Notes: a model not told the origin generated them from the letters alone. Numbered from the stretch's first letter, positions 1-9,474 are shown. The stretch is 41,407 nt of DNA from Pasteurellaceae bacterium (GCA_030528525.1 JAUMYT010000017.1:1-41407); one strand, 5' to 3'. Numbers and translations: made by a program.

Positions 1-9
1 ATCCTAGAA

Positions 10-34
10 TTGTCCTATTGTCCTAATTGTCCTA
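10..34. repeat. three tandem TTGTCCTA octamers
   Basis: TTGTCCTA occurs at 10-17, 18-25 and 27-34, followed by AT-rich DNA. The arrangement resembles iterons or repeated operator half-sites upstream of a phage or plasmid gene, but no replication gene is visible in the window. Bases 35-135 hold no recognisable gene. Confidence 0.5.
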
Positions 35-135
35 TAGTTTTTTGCTATATATAAATAAAAAAGCAAAAAATCAAAAATTGGCGGCAGGTGGAGAAAATGG
101 AAAGTGGTGAGGTTATGCTACATTTTATAAAAGAG

Positions 136-163
136 TTGTGTTTATACGTTAAGAGCGTATAAT
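136..163 (+). promoter_or_regulatory. promoter and operator of the HigBA-type module
   Basis: A -35 box TTGTGT (136-141) and a perfect -10 box TATAAT (158-163) are separated by 16 bp. An inverted repeat TATACG-N7-CGTATA (143-161) fills the spacer and overlaps the -10 box. This is where an autorepressing antitoxin would bind. The promoter call is strong; the identity of the operator is inferred. Confidence 0.65.
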
Positions 164-193
164 GAAACCAAAATAGAAACACAAGGGCAAGTA

Positions 194-526
194 ATGAATT
201 TAACCTTTATTGAAACGAGCTTATTTTCAAGATTTAGGGCGGAGCATATTAGTGATGAAACTTTTAGAGCCTTGCAGAATGAGCTACTAAGCAACCCAAC
301 AAAGGGCGATATGATTAAGGGCTTGAATGGCGTTAGAAAAATCCGCATTGCAGATGATAAACGCAATAAAGGCAAGCGAGGCGGTGCAAGGGTAATCTAT
401 TTTTATTACACGACAAGAGAGCATATTTATTTTCTTTTTGCTTATAGCAAAAACGAAGCGGAAGATTTAAGCCAAGAGCAAAGGCAAGCAGTTAATGCTT
501 TATTAGAAATAATCAAAACAAAGTAA
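194..526 (+). CDS. higB: RelE/HigB-type toxin
   Basis: This 110-residue protein is related to HigB2-type mRNA interferases of the RelE superfamily, which cleave mRNA on the ribosome. The family-like middle and C-terminal part is visible: KIRIADDKRNKGKRGGARV followed by IYFYY and the FLFAYSKNEAEDLS segment. The basic GKRGGARV stretch fits the RelE beta-sheet face that contacts RNA. The gene lies 30 bp downstream of a good promoter with an operator-like palindrome. An XRE-domain gene follows 15 bp later, so the order is toxin then antitoxin, as usual for HigBA. Family assignment is confident; activity is inferred. Confidence 0.85.
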   Translation: MNLTFIETSLFSRFRAEHISDETFRALQNELLSNPTKGDMIKGLNGVRKIRIADDKRNKGKRGGARVIYFYYTTREHIYFLFAYSKNEAEDLSQEQRQAVNALLEIIKTK

Positions 527-541
527 AGTGAGGTGGTAAAT

Positions 542-847
542 ATGAGTTTTTACGATGATTTAGTCACAAGTTTAACGGAAGTCAAAGAGCATTTAGAGGG
601 CAAGCGAACACTGCGAACCGAAACGCTAAGCAAGCCCGAGCCAATAACAATTACAGCCGAAGAAGTCAGAGCAATCAGAGAACGCTTAAATTTATCGCAA
701 GCCGTATTTGCTAGAAAGCTAAGAACTTCAGTAAGAACCTATCAAGGGTGGGAGCAGGGTAAAACCAAACCCAATCCGCAAGCCGTGCTATTGCTGAAAA
801 TGGTAGAGCAGTCACCACAAACCTTTGAGCAATTGGCGAGTATTTAA
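542..847 (+). CDS. higA: HigA/NadS-like antitoxin, XRE family
   Basis: This 101-residue helix-turn-helix protein has a family-like N-terminal part (YDDLVTSLTEVKEH) and a C-terminal XRE domain around residues 40-95. The domain contains the EVRAIRERLNLSQAVFARKL helix and the TSVRTYQGWEQGKTKPN recognition segment. I chose the ATG at 542 rather than the in-frame GTG at 533 because AGGTGG (531-536) then sits at proper ribosome-binding distance. It should neutralise the upstream HigB-like toxin and repress the 136-163 promoter. NadS-type annotation is an equally fair name for this subgroup. Confidence 0.85.
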   Translation: MSFYDDLVTSLTEVKEHLEGKRTLRTETLSKPEPITITAEEVRAIRERLNLSQAVFARKLRTSVRTYQGWEQGKTKPNPQAVLLLKMVEQSPQTFEQLASI

Positions 848-923
848 AACAGGCGAAATCGCCATAATTAAACCACACCACAGGGCGAGAAAATCGCCCT
901 TAATTTTGCGACCAGTGAACACT

Positions 924-1247
924 ATGGCAAGACCGACCAAATATAACACTAAAATAATTTCTAAGATATGCCAAGCAATCGCTGACGGTAAGAGCTTAAG
1001 GAGTATTTGTAACAATTCTAAAATGCCAAATAAATCAACTATATTTAGATGGTTGAATATCTACCCTGAATTTATGAAAGAATATCAGCTTGCGGTGGCA
1101 CTGAGAAACGAAACATACACCGATAAAATTCTAGAGATTGCTGACAGTGCCGATAGAGAGAATTTAGAAGTGAGTAAATTGCAAATTGATAGCTTTAAAT
1201 GGTATTTAGCCAAATTAGCTTTAAAGGCTCATAGATTTAATTTATAA
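924..1247 (+). CDS. shortened phage terminase small-subunit-like protein
   Basis: The 107-residue product starts MARPTKYN and has a DNA-binding helix-turn-helix (KSLRSICNNSKMPNKSTIFR), then YPEFMKEYQLAVALRNE and SKLQIDSFKWYLAKLALK. This order is typical of phage small terminase or DNA-packaging proteins. Relatives usually continue after the final KW.LAKLAPKKYGD-like stretch; here the protein stops about there, so it is probably 3'-truncated. The longer frame from 825 overlaps the antitoxin gene and lacks similarity in its first 33 residues, so I use the ATG at 924. No large terminase or other packaging gene follows, which suggests a prophage remnant. Confidence 0.6.
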   Translation: MARPTKYNTKIISKICQAIADGKSLRSICNNSKMPNKSTIFRWLNIYPEFMKEYQLAVALRNETYTDKILEIADSADRENLEVSKLQIDSFKWYLAKLALKAHRFNL

Positions 1248-1689
1248 AGTGCTTTTTTACCCTTGATCAAATACCCTACAGAACTACCCAAAAAGTGAGA
1301 TATAGCAAGGCTTGAAAGGGTGATCAAACCGCAAAAAAGAACCACCGCCAAACATTTCAGAAAATATAACTATATTAGGCTTGTATAATGGCGTATAACA
1401 CAATCCAACGGCTAAAATGTTGAAAGATGATGAATTTAACCCGCTCAATTTTGAGCATATTAAAGTGGATATAAAATAAACAGAAAAGGGGGTAACTTTT
1501 CAAAAAGGGTACAAGATTAGGTACAAGAATCTAAAACCAATTCATAAAATCATTTAAAATCAAATGGTTAAATATAAAATTCAACTCCCATTCACTCCGC
1601 CACTCCCTATTTTTCCCCGCCAACTTGTGAAAACGGCCAAAATCATTGACAATATTTCTCCCTATTTTTGCATTGGTAAGGAGAACACT
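1248..1689. other. prophage-edge remnant DNA without an intact gene
   Basis: No convincing gene is present. A 20-codon frame at 1417-1479 (MLKDDEFNPLNFEHIKVDIK) with a few in-frame codons upstream looks like the tail of a lost phage or plasmid gene, but I cannot identify it. A short direct repeat GGTACAAGA / GGTACAAGAA lies at about 1507-1527. The right edge of the mobile remnant is probably between 1480 and 1690. Confidence 0.35.
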
Positions 1690-2379
1690 ATGCACTTTCA
1701 AGATCTACGACAAACCAACCCAGACCTCCCTTTTAGCGAGCAGCTGCGTTTATACAGTGATGAGGCTTGGCAAAGAATTATTCATCACCGCTTTGTCGAA
1801 GAAATCGGTGCAGGGAGTTTAGCTAAGGACGTATTAGCCAACTATTTGGTGCAAGACTATGCCTTTGTGGATAGCCTTATTCGCTTGGTCTGCACAGCGA
1901 TTGCTGATGCACCTTCTATGCAGGTTCGTCATGTGCTGGCGAATTTTCTCAGTGCTGTCACCCGTGAAGAGAATACCTATTTTATCCGCAATTTTGATGC
2001 GTTGAATGTGTCTGAAGCCACTTTCCGAAACCCGACGTTAAATCCGGTTGCCCGAGCTTTTGATCAAGCATTATTCGAGGCGTCACAGCAAGGCTATGCA
2101 CAGGCCATCACTACCTTATTGGTAGCGGAATGGAGCTATCGCACTTGGGCAATGCGACTGCGTGGTAAAACACCCGCACAGTTTTACCATCACGAATGGA
2201 TTACCCTGCATGACAACCCTGAATTCAATCAATTTTTGGATTGGATTCGGACACAAGTCGATCACTTCGCCGAAAAGCCTGTGGAAGAACAAAATGCCCT
2301 TGCTGAGCAGTTCCTGCGGCTATGTCGTTTAGAATATCAATTCTTTGATGCCGCTTACGATCTGCCTGCAAGGGGGTGA
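1690..2379 (+). CDS. tenA: TenA family protein (thiamine salvage), TenA_E-like
   Basis: The 229-residue product has the all-helical TenA/thiaminase II fold, which hydrolyses aminopyrimidine breakdown products of thiamine for salvage. Diagnostic parts are DEAWQRIIHHRFVEEIG near the N-terminus, LANYLVQDYAFVDS, and LLVAEWSYRTWA around residue 140. In classical TenA the last motif is PCYW-like with the catalytic Cys; here it reads VAEW, as in the TenA_E subfamily with an acidic residue in place of Cys. The ATG at 1690 is preceded by AAGGAG (1679-1684); the frame extends upstream without family sequence. No thi operon or TPP riboswitch is seen nearby. The last residues (ARG) and the TGA stop come from a copy of the dispersed 33-bp repeat. 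Confidence 0.85.
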   Translation: MHFQDLRQTNPDLPFSEQLRLYSDEAWQRIIHHRFVEEIGAGSLAKDVLANYLVQDYAFVDSLIRLVCTAIADAPSMQVRHVLANFLSAVTREENTYFIRNFDALNVSEATFRNPTLNPVARAFDQALFEASQQGYAQAITTLLVAEWSYRTWAMRLRGKTPAQFYHHEWITLHDNPEFNQFLDWIRTQVDHFAEKPVEEQNALAEQFLRLCRLEYQFFDAAYDLPARG

Positions 2380-2401
2380 GAAAGGTGGAGATTTTGTAAA
2401 A
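2369..2401 (+). repeat. 33-bp uptake-signal-like repeat, copy 1
   Basis: Starts CAAGGGGGTGAGAAA and ends GATTTTGTAAAA. The tenA stop codon (2377-2379) lies inside it. Confidence 0.8.
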
Positions 2402-2486
2402 TTTGCCTTGGTATGGCCGCAACGTTTATGTTCTGGAAGAAATCAAGTAAAATCTCGCCTCACTTTACGTACAACAGGAGATTTCA

Positions 2487-2930
2487 ATGAGCCAATCGAT
2501 TTGCATCATCACCGGCAGCACCCTTGGTGGGGCGGAATATGTGGCGGACAATCTTAACGATGTCTTGAGTCAGCAAGGTTTTGAGGTTGAATTATTCAAC
2601 AATGCCGAATTGAGCGATATTCAGCACCAACACCATTTGTTAATCGTCAGTTCCACTCACGGAGCAGGTGAATTGCCTGACAACATCAAACCACTATTTG
2701 ACGATCTTGCGGCACAAAAACCGAATCTCAGCCAAATGAAATTTGGCGTGATTGGCTTAGGCAGTTCCGACTACGACACGTTCTGCAATGCGGTCAATAT
2801 TATTGAAGCGGAATTGAAAGCCCTTGGTGCCACACAAGTTTGCGAGTCGCTTCGCATTGATGTGGTCAATAATTTCGACCACGACGGCGGTGCCGAAGCG
2901 TGGTTGCCCACCTTCACCGAGAAGCTGTAA
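2487..2930 (+). CDS. mioC: flavodoxin-like protein MioC
   Basis: The 147-residue short-chain flavodoxin shows the FMN-phosphate loop GSTLGGAEYVADNL (residues 9-22), the SSTHGAGELPDN loop and GLGSSDYDTFCNA, matching MioC. MioC is an FMN electron carrier implicated in biotin synthase activity in E. coli. A Shine-Dalgarno ACAGGAG lies just before the ATG. It forms a likely two-gene unit with the patatin gene, whose ATG directly follows its TAA. In E. coli mioC flanks oriC; here it is about 23 kb away from the predicted origin. Confidence 0.9.
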   Translation: MSQSICIITGSTLGGAEYVADNLNDVLSQQGFEVELFNNAELSDIQHQHHLLIVSSTHGAGELPDNIKPLFDDLAAQKPNLSQMKFGVIGLGSSDYDTFCNAVNIIEAELKALGATQVCESLRIDVVNNFDHDGGAEAWLPTFTEKL

Positions 2931-3782
2931 ATGAAAGTCGGTTTAGTGCTAGAAGGCGGGGCGATGCGGGGCATGTTCACCGCAGGCGTGTTGGATGTAT
3001 TTCTTGAACAGCACATTCAAATTGACGGCATTGTCGCTGTGTCTGCAGGGGCGTTGTTTGGGGTCAATTTGCCGTCCAAGCAGAAAGGGCGGGCATTGCG
3101 ATACAACAAGCAATTTCTCAACGATAAACGCTATCTCGGCTGGCACAGTTTGCTGACTACGGGCAACATTGTGAACAAAGCATTTGCCTTCTACCAAGTG
3201 CCGTTTGTTCACGATGTGTTCGACAATGACGAATTTAAACGCTCACCGATTGATTTTTACGCCACCGTCACCAACGTGGAAAGCGGCTTGGCAGAGCATA
3301 TCCAAATTACCGATCCCTTCGCCCAAATGGAAGTGTTGCGGGCATCATCAGCGATGCCTTATGTGTCGAAAATCGTGGACGTGGACGGCAAAAAGTATCT
3401 CGACGGTGGCATTGCCGACAGCATTCCGCTCGATTTCTGTCAATCCCTTGGCTTTGACAAAATCATTGTGGTGCTGACTCGCCCATTTGATTATCGCAAA
3501 AAGCCGTCCAGTCCGTTGATGAGTAAATTATGCTATCACCGTTACCCAAAACTGGCGGAAACCTTACAAAATCGCTATAAAATCTACAATCAACAGGTCG
3601 AAAAAGTGATCACAGAAAATGAGAACGGCAACATTTTTGTGCTGCGACCGTCCAAAGATCTAGCCATCAAACGCATCGAAAAAGACATGAATAAAATCCA
3701 AGCAATGTACGATCTCGGTGTGGCAGATACTTGGCGAGAACTGCCTGCGTTGCAGCGTTATCTCACCAATACAAGGGGGTGA
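2931..3782 (+). CDS. patatin-like phospholipase (YjjU type)
   Basis: The 283-residue protein is a predicted serine lipid acyl hydrolase. It has the oxyanion-hole loop EGGAMRGMFTAGV (residues 9-20), the nucleophile elbow AVSAG with Ser38, and the Asp of DGG (158-160), giving the patatin Ser-Asp dyad. The elbow has Ala36 where G-x-S-x-G has its first Gly. The length fits the YjjU group. There is no signal peptide, so it is probably cytoplasmic or membrane-associated. Its ATG abuts the mioC stop codon. The C-terminal TRG and the TGA stop come from a copy of the 33-bp repeat, in the same frame as at tenA. Confidence 0.85.
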   Translation: MKVGLVLEGGAMRGMFTAGVLDVFLEQHIQIDGIVAVSAGALFGVNLPSKQKGRALRYNKQFLNDKRYLGWHSLLTTGNIVNKAFAFYQVPFVHDVFDNDEFKRSPIDFYATVTNVESGLAEHIQITDPFAQMEVLRASSAMPYVSKIVDVDGKKYLDGGIADSIPLDFCQSLGFDKIIVVLTRPFDYRKKPSSPLMSKLCYHRYPKLAETLQNRYKIYNQQVEKVITENENGNIFVLRPSKDLAIKRIEKDMNKIQAMYDLGVADTWRELPALQRYLTNTRG

Positions 3783-3804
3783 GAAACTGCGACTTTTTGC
3801 AATT
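3772..3804 (+). repeat. 33-bp uptake-signal-like repeat, copy 2
   Basis: CAAGGGGGTGAGAAA, then a variable middle and TTTTTGCAA. It supplies the patatin stop codon (3780-3782). Confidence 0.75.
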
Positions 3805-3875
3805 CCTCCTCACAAAAAGGACGCTGTTGACTCCCCCCCACTGTTGGATGAATGAGCGTATTCAGCTGACGTTAA

Positions 3876-3912
3876 AAGGGCTAAGTCCTATAGAGTACAG
3901 AACTCAGCCCTT
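3876..3912 (-). terminator. probable glpK terminator
   Basis: AAGGGCTAAGT (3876-3886) pairs with ACTCAGCCCTT (3902-3912) with one G-T wobble. On the minus strand the stem is followed by TTTT. It lies 42 bp past the glpK stop codon. Confidence 0.6.
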
Positions 3913-3953
3913 GAATTAAACACGTCTGATTTTTGAGGTTAGATCAACATTTA

Positions 3954-5474
<1,521 letters not shown>

Positions 5475-5478
5475 TCAA

Positions 5479-6261
5479 TTAACGAATTTTGCAAGGTAAG
5501 TTTTTGCCGATTAAACGGGTGTACAGGAACGCCCCTAATAATGCCCCGACAATCGGGCCAAAGATAGGCACTAAGAAATACGGAATATCACGACCGCCAG
5601 TGAACGCCACATCGCCCCAACCTGCTAAGAAGGCGAACACTTTCGGGCCGAAGTCACGTGCTGGGTTCATCGCAAAGCCTGTTAATGGGCCAAAGGAACC
5701 ACCGATCACCGCAATTAAGAAACCGATCAATAACGGTGCCATTGGCCCACGTGGTACGCCGTTGCCGTCATCGGTTAAGGCTAAAATTAACGCCATCAAT
5801 ACCGCCGTGATCGCCATTTCCACCACAAACGCTTGTGCTACGCTGATATGTGGGTTCGGATAAGTGGAGAACACGCCAGCAAAGCCAACGCCTTCGCCAC
5901 GCACAATGTTTTGTGCCGCTTCCGCTGCCACAAACAGATCTTTATATAAGAAGAATACAACAGCCGCTGCGGTGAAGGCACCCAGCACTTGTGAAGCAAT
6001 ATAAGGCAACACTTTTTTGCCATCAAAGCAGGCAAATTTCCATAATGCGATGGTGACCGCAGGGTTTAAGTGTGCTCCTGATAGCCCTGCAGACGCATAC
6101 ACCGCCATTGCGACCGCCAAGCCCCACATAATGGAGATTTCCCACAAACCAAAGGTTGCCCCTGCGACCTGTGCCGCAGCCACACAACCAGCCCCAAAGA
6201 AAATAATTAACCCTGTACCGATAAATTCCCCGATACACGCTGCTTTAAGTGATTTTTCCAT
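5479..6261 (-). CDS. glpF: glycerol facilitator, aquaglyceroporin
   Basis: The 260-residue inner-membrane channel of the MIP family conducts glycerol by facilitated diffusion. Both half-helix NPA motifs are present: SGAHLNPAVT in the first half and GFAMNPARDFGP in the second. The Asp after the second NPAR (NPARD) is the signature of glycerol-conducting rather than water-only channels. Six hydrophobic segments are apparent. It is the first gene of glpFK. The 364-bp region upstream carries a perfect GlpR-like palindrome and a near-consensus CRP site. Confidence 0.95.
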   Translation of the reverse strand: MEKSLKAACIGEFIGTGLIIFFGAGCVAAAQVAGATFGLWEISIMWGLAVAMAVYASAGLSGAHLNPAVTIALWKFACFDGKKVLPYIASQVLGAFTAAAVVFFLYKDLFVAAEAAQNIVRGEGVGFAGVFSTYPNPHISVAQAFVVEMAITAVLMALILALTDDGNGVPRGPMAPLLIGFLIAVIGGSFGPLTGFAMNPARDFGPKVFAFLAGWGDVAFTGGRDIPYFLVPIFGPIVGALLGAFLYTRLIGKNLPCKIR

Positions 6262-6312
6262 ACGTCCCCCATTGACAATGAAATTTAGTTGAAAAATCGA
6301 AAACTGATTGAA

Positions 6313-6328
6313 AACGAAAATTTTCGTT
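6313..6328. promoter_or_regulatory. palindrome, candidate GlpR operator of glpFK
   Basis: AACGAAAATTTTCGTT is a perfect 16-bp palindrome 51 bp upstream of the glpF start. It resembles the TTCG/CGAA half-sites bound by the glycerol-3-phosphate repressor GlpR. No glpR gene is in the window, so the assignment is inferred. A further TCGAAA half-site lies just closer to glpF (about 6296-6303). Confidence 0.5.
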
Positions 6329-6377
6329 GCGAAATATAATCAAAAAAACGTTTTTCTCAATCACCAAACATCAAAAA

Positions 6378-6393
6378 TGTGACATACCGCACA
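6378..6393. promoter_or_regulatory. near-consensus CRP site upstream of glpF
   Basis: TGTGA-CATACC-GCACA matches the CRP consensus TGTGA-N6-TCACA at 9 of 10 positions. It lies 117 bp upstream of glpF, in the region where catabolite control of glpFK is expected. Confidence 0.55.
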
Positions 6394-6485
6394 TTTTTCT
6401 TGAATCAAACTGTAAAAATTTGAAGCACATCACATTTTTGATTTATTTCGAAAATTTAAGAAATTCATCATCACGGCAAATGCGA

Positions 6486-6518
6486 CAAGGGGGTGAGAAA
6501 AAGGGCGATTTTGTCAAC
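6486..6518 (+). repeat. 33-bp uptake-signal-like repeat, copy 3
   Basis: CAAGGGGGTGAGAAA with GATTTTGTCAA near the end. It faces copy 4 as an inverted pair 19 bp apart. Confidence 0.75.
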
Positions 6519-6537
6519 ACTCATCGGCTCAAGCTAC

Positions 6538-6570
6538 TTTTGCATTTTTCAGCCAAGATCTGCCCCCTTG
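6538..6570 (-). repeat. 33-bp uptake-signal-like repeat, copy 4
   Basis: On the minus strand CAAGGGGGCAGATCTTG, ending AAAAATGCAAAA. Forms an inverted pair with copy 3 between glpQ and glpF. Confidence 0.75.
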
Positions 6571-6581
6571 CAAATACGAAA

Positions 6582-6606
6582 AAAGCCATCGCAAGGCGAT
6601 GGCTTT
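6582..6606 (-). terminator. glpQ terminator
   Basis: AAAGCCATCGC (6582-6592) and GCGATGGCTTT (6596-6606) form an 11-bp perfect stem with a 3-base loop. On the minus strand it runs into TTTTTT. It starts 20 bp past the glpQ stop codon. Confidence 0.85.
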
Positions 6607-6625
6607 CATCAACAAACATCTGCAA

Positions 6626-7705
6626 TTATTTCTGCAAGAACTGCACGCCTGTATCTGGGAAATCGGTGAACACGCCCGTTGCCCCTGCTTTGTTAAGCAG
6701 GGCATCGTACATTTCATCGACATTGCGGAAGAATGGATCGAGCGAGTCTTTACGCACGGTATATGGGTGCACTTCCATCTTGTAATTCGCCAACTCTTTG
6801 ACTAATGGCGTATAGACTAGATTGCCTGTTTTGGACTGTTTGCGGTCGATCAACATATACCAACCTGGCCCTACGCCGTCAGCATATTTTGCCACTTCCG
6901 CCATTGCCCCTGGCTCAAACATCCAGTCGTAGCTGTAATTGACCCACTTGCCCGATTTATCTTTCTCTTCCGTTTCGTGCCAGTCGGTGTAAGCAATCAA
7001 CTGGACTAATTTCACGTCCATTCCCAATTTTGGCAGCAATTCGGTTTTGATCCGCTTGAGTTCGTTGAAATCAAAGGTTTGTAGATAAACACGTGCATCT
7101 TTGCTGTCGTAGCCATATTTTTTCAGCACTTTGAGCGTTTCAAGGGCAATGTCTTTGCCTTCTTGGTGGTGCAACCACGGAGCCTTGATTTCAGGGTAAA
7201 TGCCAATTTTCTTGCCCGTGGATTTTTCTAACCCTTGGATAAATTCAATTTCATCTTCAAAGGTGTGAATACGGAAATCCGATTTCCACATTGGGAAGCG
7301 GTTCGGGTAAACCTGCACTTGCTTACCGTCTTCCACTTTGAAATTTTCCGTCATTTCAAGGGTTTGGATCTCTTTTAAAGTGAAATCCGCCACATAATAG
7401 CGACCGTCTTTTCTCGCCCGTTTCGGGAATTTTTTCGCCACATCGGTTAAGCCGTCAAGGAAGTGATCGTGGATCACAATCAAGCGGTTGTCTTTGGTCA
7501 TCGCCAAATCTTGCTCTAAATAATCCGCTTGCTGCCCAAATGCCAAAGCTTTGGATTCCAGCGTATGCTCTGGCAAATAACCGCTTGCCCCACGGTGAGC
7601 GATAATCAATTTATCGGCTTTTGCCATCATTGTTTGCGGTGCAGTTTGACAGCCGGCTAATAGTGCTGTGGCTAACGTTGAGAGAACTAAGGTTTTGATT
7701 TTCAT
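6626..7705 (-). CDS. glpQ: glycerophosphodiester phosphodiesterase lipoprotein (protein D type)
   Basis: The 359-residue protein cleaves glycerophosphodiesters to glycerol 3-phosphate plus an alcohol. It has a lipoprotein signal ending in LLAGC with Cys19, so it is lipid-anchored like H. influenzae protein D. The GDPD core shows AHRGASGYLPEHT, EQDLAMTKDN, VIHDHFLDG and YPEIKAPW, with the catalytic His residues present. The ATG at 7705 follows AAAAGGAG; in-frame sequence upstream is REP DNA, not protein. It lies downstream of glpT, and GlpT would import the glycerol 3-phosphate released. A terminator follows directly. Confidence 0.95.
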   Translation of the reverse strand: MKIKTLVLSTLATALLAGCQTAPQTMMAKADKLIIAHRGASGYLPEHTLESKALAFGQQADYLEQDLAMTKDNRLIVIHDHFLDGLTDVAKKFPKRARKDGRYYVADFTLKEIQTLEMTENFKVEDGKQVQVYPNRFPMWKSDFRIHTFEDEIEFIQGLEKSTGKKIGIYPEIKAPWLHHQEGKDIALETLKVLKKYGYDSKDARVYLQTFDFNELKRIKTELLPKLGMDVKLVQLIAYTDWHETEEKDKSGKWVNYSYDWMFEPGAMAEVAKYADGVGPGWYMLIDRKQSKTGNLVYTPLVKELANYKMEVHPYTVRKDSLDPFFRNVDEMYDALLNKAGATGVFTDFPDTGVQFLQK

Positions 7706-7719
7706 CGGTGACTCCTTTT

Positions 7720-7794
7720 GTAGGATGGGCTTTAGCCCATCACTTTTATTCTGCATAAGTTGGAGGGGAATTGATGGGCTAAAGCCCATCCTAC
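7720..7794. repeat. REP-like pair with GTAGG ends between glpT and glpQ
   Basis: GTAGGATGGGC-TTTA-GCCCATC (from 7720) and its inverted partner GATGGGC-TAAA-GCCCATCCTAC (to 7794) are each hairpins, and the pair is inverted, giving a BIME-like unit. The 5' GTAG before a hairpin is the hallmark of REPs mobilised by RAYT (TnpA-REP) transposases. The same sequence recurs at 12566-12629. Confidence 0.8.
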
Positions 7795-7811
7795 TTGGCT
7801 ATATTGATAAA

Positions 7812-7843
7812 AAAGGGACATAGACTTTCATCTATCTCCCTTT
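7812..7843 (-). terminator. possible glpT terminator
   Basis: An imperfect stem (outer 7 bp AAAGGGA/TCCCTTT, inner 5 bp) begins 12 bp past the glpT stop and runs into TTTTTT on the minus strand. It may cause partial termination before glpQ. Confidence 0.65.
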
Positions 7844-7855
7844 CGTGTTGAGCAA

Positions 7856-9301
7856 TTATTTACCGTAATGGTCGCCCAGTTTCGCTTTGTGTTTGCTCTC
7901 TTCCATCATCGTGATGAACATTAGCAATACCGCTAACACACCGCCTGCGATCATCACATAGAAACCGCCGTCCCAGCCGTAGTATTCCGCTGCCCAACCC
8001 ACAACGGCTGACGCTGACACGGTACCACCTAAGTAGCCGAATAAGCCTGTAAACCCTGCGGATGTCCCTGCGGCTTTTTTCGGGGCAAGTTCAAGGGCGT
8101 GTAAGCCGATGAGCATAACAGGGCCGTAAATCAAGAAGCCGATGGTGGTCATTAAAATGAAGTCCGTTAACTGATATGGGTTTGCATACCACGCTTGACC
8201 TGCGTATTGTGCCAACTCACTTTCAGGAGTCGCTGGGTTGAGCCATAATGCCACCACCGCTGCAGTGGTCAGGATCATAAAGATGAAGCCTGTTAACCCC
8301 CGTTTACCTTTGAACACTTTGTCAGAGACCCAACCGCACAATAATGTCCCTGGGATCGCCGCTAATTCATAAATGGTATATGCCCACGCGGTGCCTTTGA
8401 TGTTGAAGTGTTTCACTTCGCCCAAATACACTGGCGACCATTTCAACACGCCATAGCGGATTAAGTAAACGAATACGTTCGCAATGGCGATGTACCATAA
8501 CAATCTGTTTTTCAACACATAGGTTACAAAAATGTCTTTTGTACTTAAATCGTGCTCATACGTTTTTTCGTTATAGTCATCTGGGTAATCGTTACGCCAT
8601 TTCTCAACTGGCGGTAATCCGCACGATTGTGGCGTGTCTTTCATCACGAAATAGATTGGAATAGCCGCAATCATCGCCGCAATACCTGGGTAATAAAGGG
8701 CTTCTTGCCACACGTCTTTCGCCGTGGCTTCCACGCCGTGAGTGGAGAAATACATCGCACTCGCAAGTAACACCATCGCCCCTGGCACCATACCGCCTAA
8801 GTTGTGAGCCGTGTTCCAAATCGACACGATTGAACCACGTTCCGATTTAGACCACCAATGCACCATCGTTCTGCCACACGGTGGCCAGCCCATTCCTTGG
8901 AACCAACCGTTTAGGAAAATTAAGGTAAACATCACCATAATACCTGATGTTGCCCAAGGCATTAAGCCCATCATTGTCATACACAAACCAGACAACAATA
9001 AACCAAAGGGTAAGAAAACTTTCGGATTTGAGCGGTCAGAAATGGACGCCATAAAGAATTTAGACAAGCCGTAGGCAAGACCAGCACCCGTACCGATAAT
9101 ACCCAGTTCTGCTTTGTTATACATTCCTGCTTCAATTAAGCCTTTTTGTGCTAAATCGAAATTGGCACGCACGAAATAATAAGCCGCATAGCCGAAGAAA
9201 ATTCCAGCAAAAACTTGCCAACGTAAACGGCGATAAGTGGAATCCACTTTATCTGCCGGAAGCTCCGCAATATGGGGAGCAGGTTTAAATGGACCAAACA
9301 T
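7856..9301 (-). CDS. glpT: glycerol-3-phosphate transporter (Pi antiporter)
   Basis: The 481-residue major-facilitator transporter exchanges external glycerol 3-phosphate for internal phosphate. Family landmarks are [20 protein letters not shown] near the N-terminus, NLAQKG-like [41 protein letters not shown] and [20 protein letters not shown]. About twelve hydrophobic segments are apparent. The ATG at 9301 follows GGAG at good spacing; the 16-residue upstream extension lacks family sequence. It is divergent from glpA, sharing a 283-bp control region with two perfect CRP sites. Confidence 0.95.
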   Translation of the reverse strand: MFGPFKPAPHIAELPADKVDSTYRRLRWQVFAGIFFGYAAYYFVRANFDLAQKGLIEAGMYNKAELGIIGTGAGLAYGLSKFFMASISDRSNPKVFLPFGLLLSGLCMTMMGLMPWATSGIMVMFTLIFLNGWFQGMGWPPCGRTMVHWWSKSERGSIVSIWNTAHNLGGMVPGAMVLLASAMYFSTHGVEATAKDVWQEALYYPGIAAMIAAIPIYFVMKDTPQSCGLPPVEKWRNDYPDDYNEKTYEHDLSTKDIFVTYVLKNRLLWYIAIANVFVYLIRYGVLKWSPVYLGEVKHFNIKGTAWAYTIYELAAIPGTLLCGWVSDKVFKGKRGLTGFIFMILTTAAVVALWLNPATPESELAQYAGQAWYANPYQLTDFILMTTIGFLIYGPVMLIGLHALELAPKKAAGTSAGFTGLFGYLGGTVSASAVVGWAAEYYGWDGGFYVMIAGGVLAVLLMFITMMEESKHKAKLGDHYGK

Positions 9302-9417
9302 AAGCAACTCCAAAAATAAGTAGCGATTATAAAAATGTTCACTTCTCAACGCAGCATTGCGTTGGGGGTGGCATCATAAAGTGTTTATGAAAATAACAAA
9401 GCGAAAATCTTCAATTT

Positions 9418-9433
9418 TGTGAGCTAATTCACA
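9418..9433. promoter_or_regulatory. perfect CRP site 1, glpT-glpA control region
   Basis: TGTGA-GCTAAT-TCACA, identical to the CRP consensus arms. Centred about 125 bp from glpT and 160 bp from glpA. Confidence 0.8.
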
Positions 9434-9458
9434 AAATTTTTACCATTTCCCGATGTAA

Positions 9459-9474
9459 TGTGAAACAGATCACA
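9459..9474. promoter_or_regulatory. perfect CRP site 2, glpT-glpA control region
   Basis: TGTGA-AACAGA-TCACA, 41 bp from the first site (about four helical turns, so on the same DNA face). TTTCG half-sites at about 9488 and 9535 could serve GlpR; that part is weak. Confidence 0.8.

Noticed and set aside
825-923. Longer start for the terminase-like gene
   Set aside because: It overlaps the antitoxin gene and its residues look like out-of-frame antitoxin sequence; ATG at 924 begins the recognisable MARPTKYN.
1690-2379. TPP riboswitch upstream of tenA
   Set aside because: The 120 bp before the start lack the conserved THI-box elements.
6327-6785. 152-codon plus-strand open frame over the glpF-glpQ gap
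   Set aside because: It runs through regulatory DNA, two repeats and a terminator, then antisense to glpQ.
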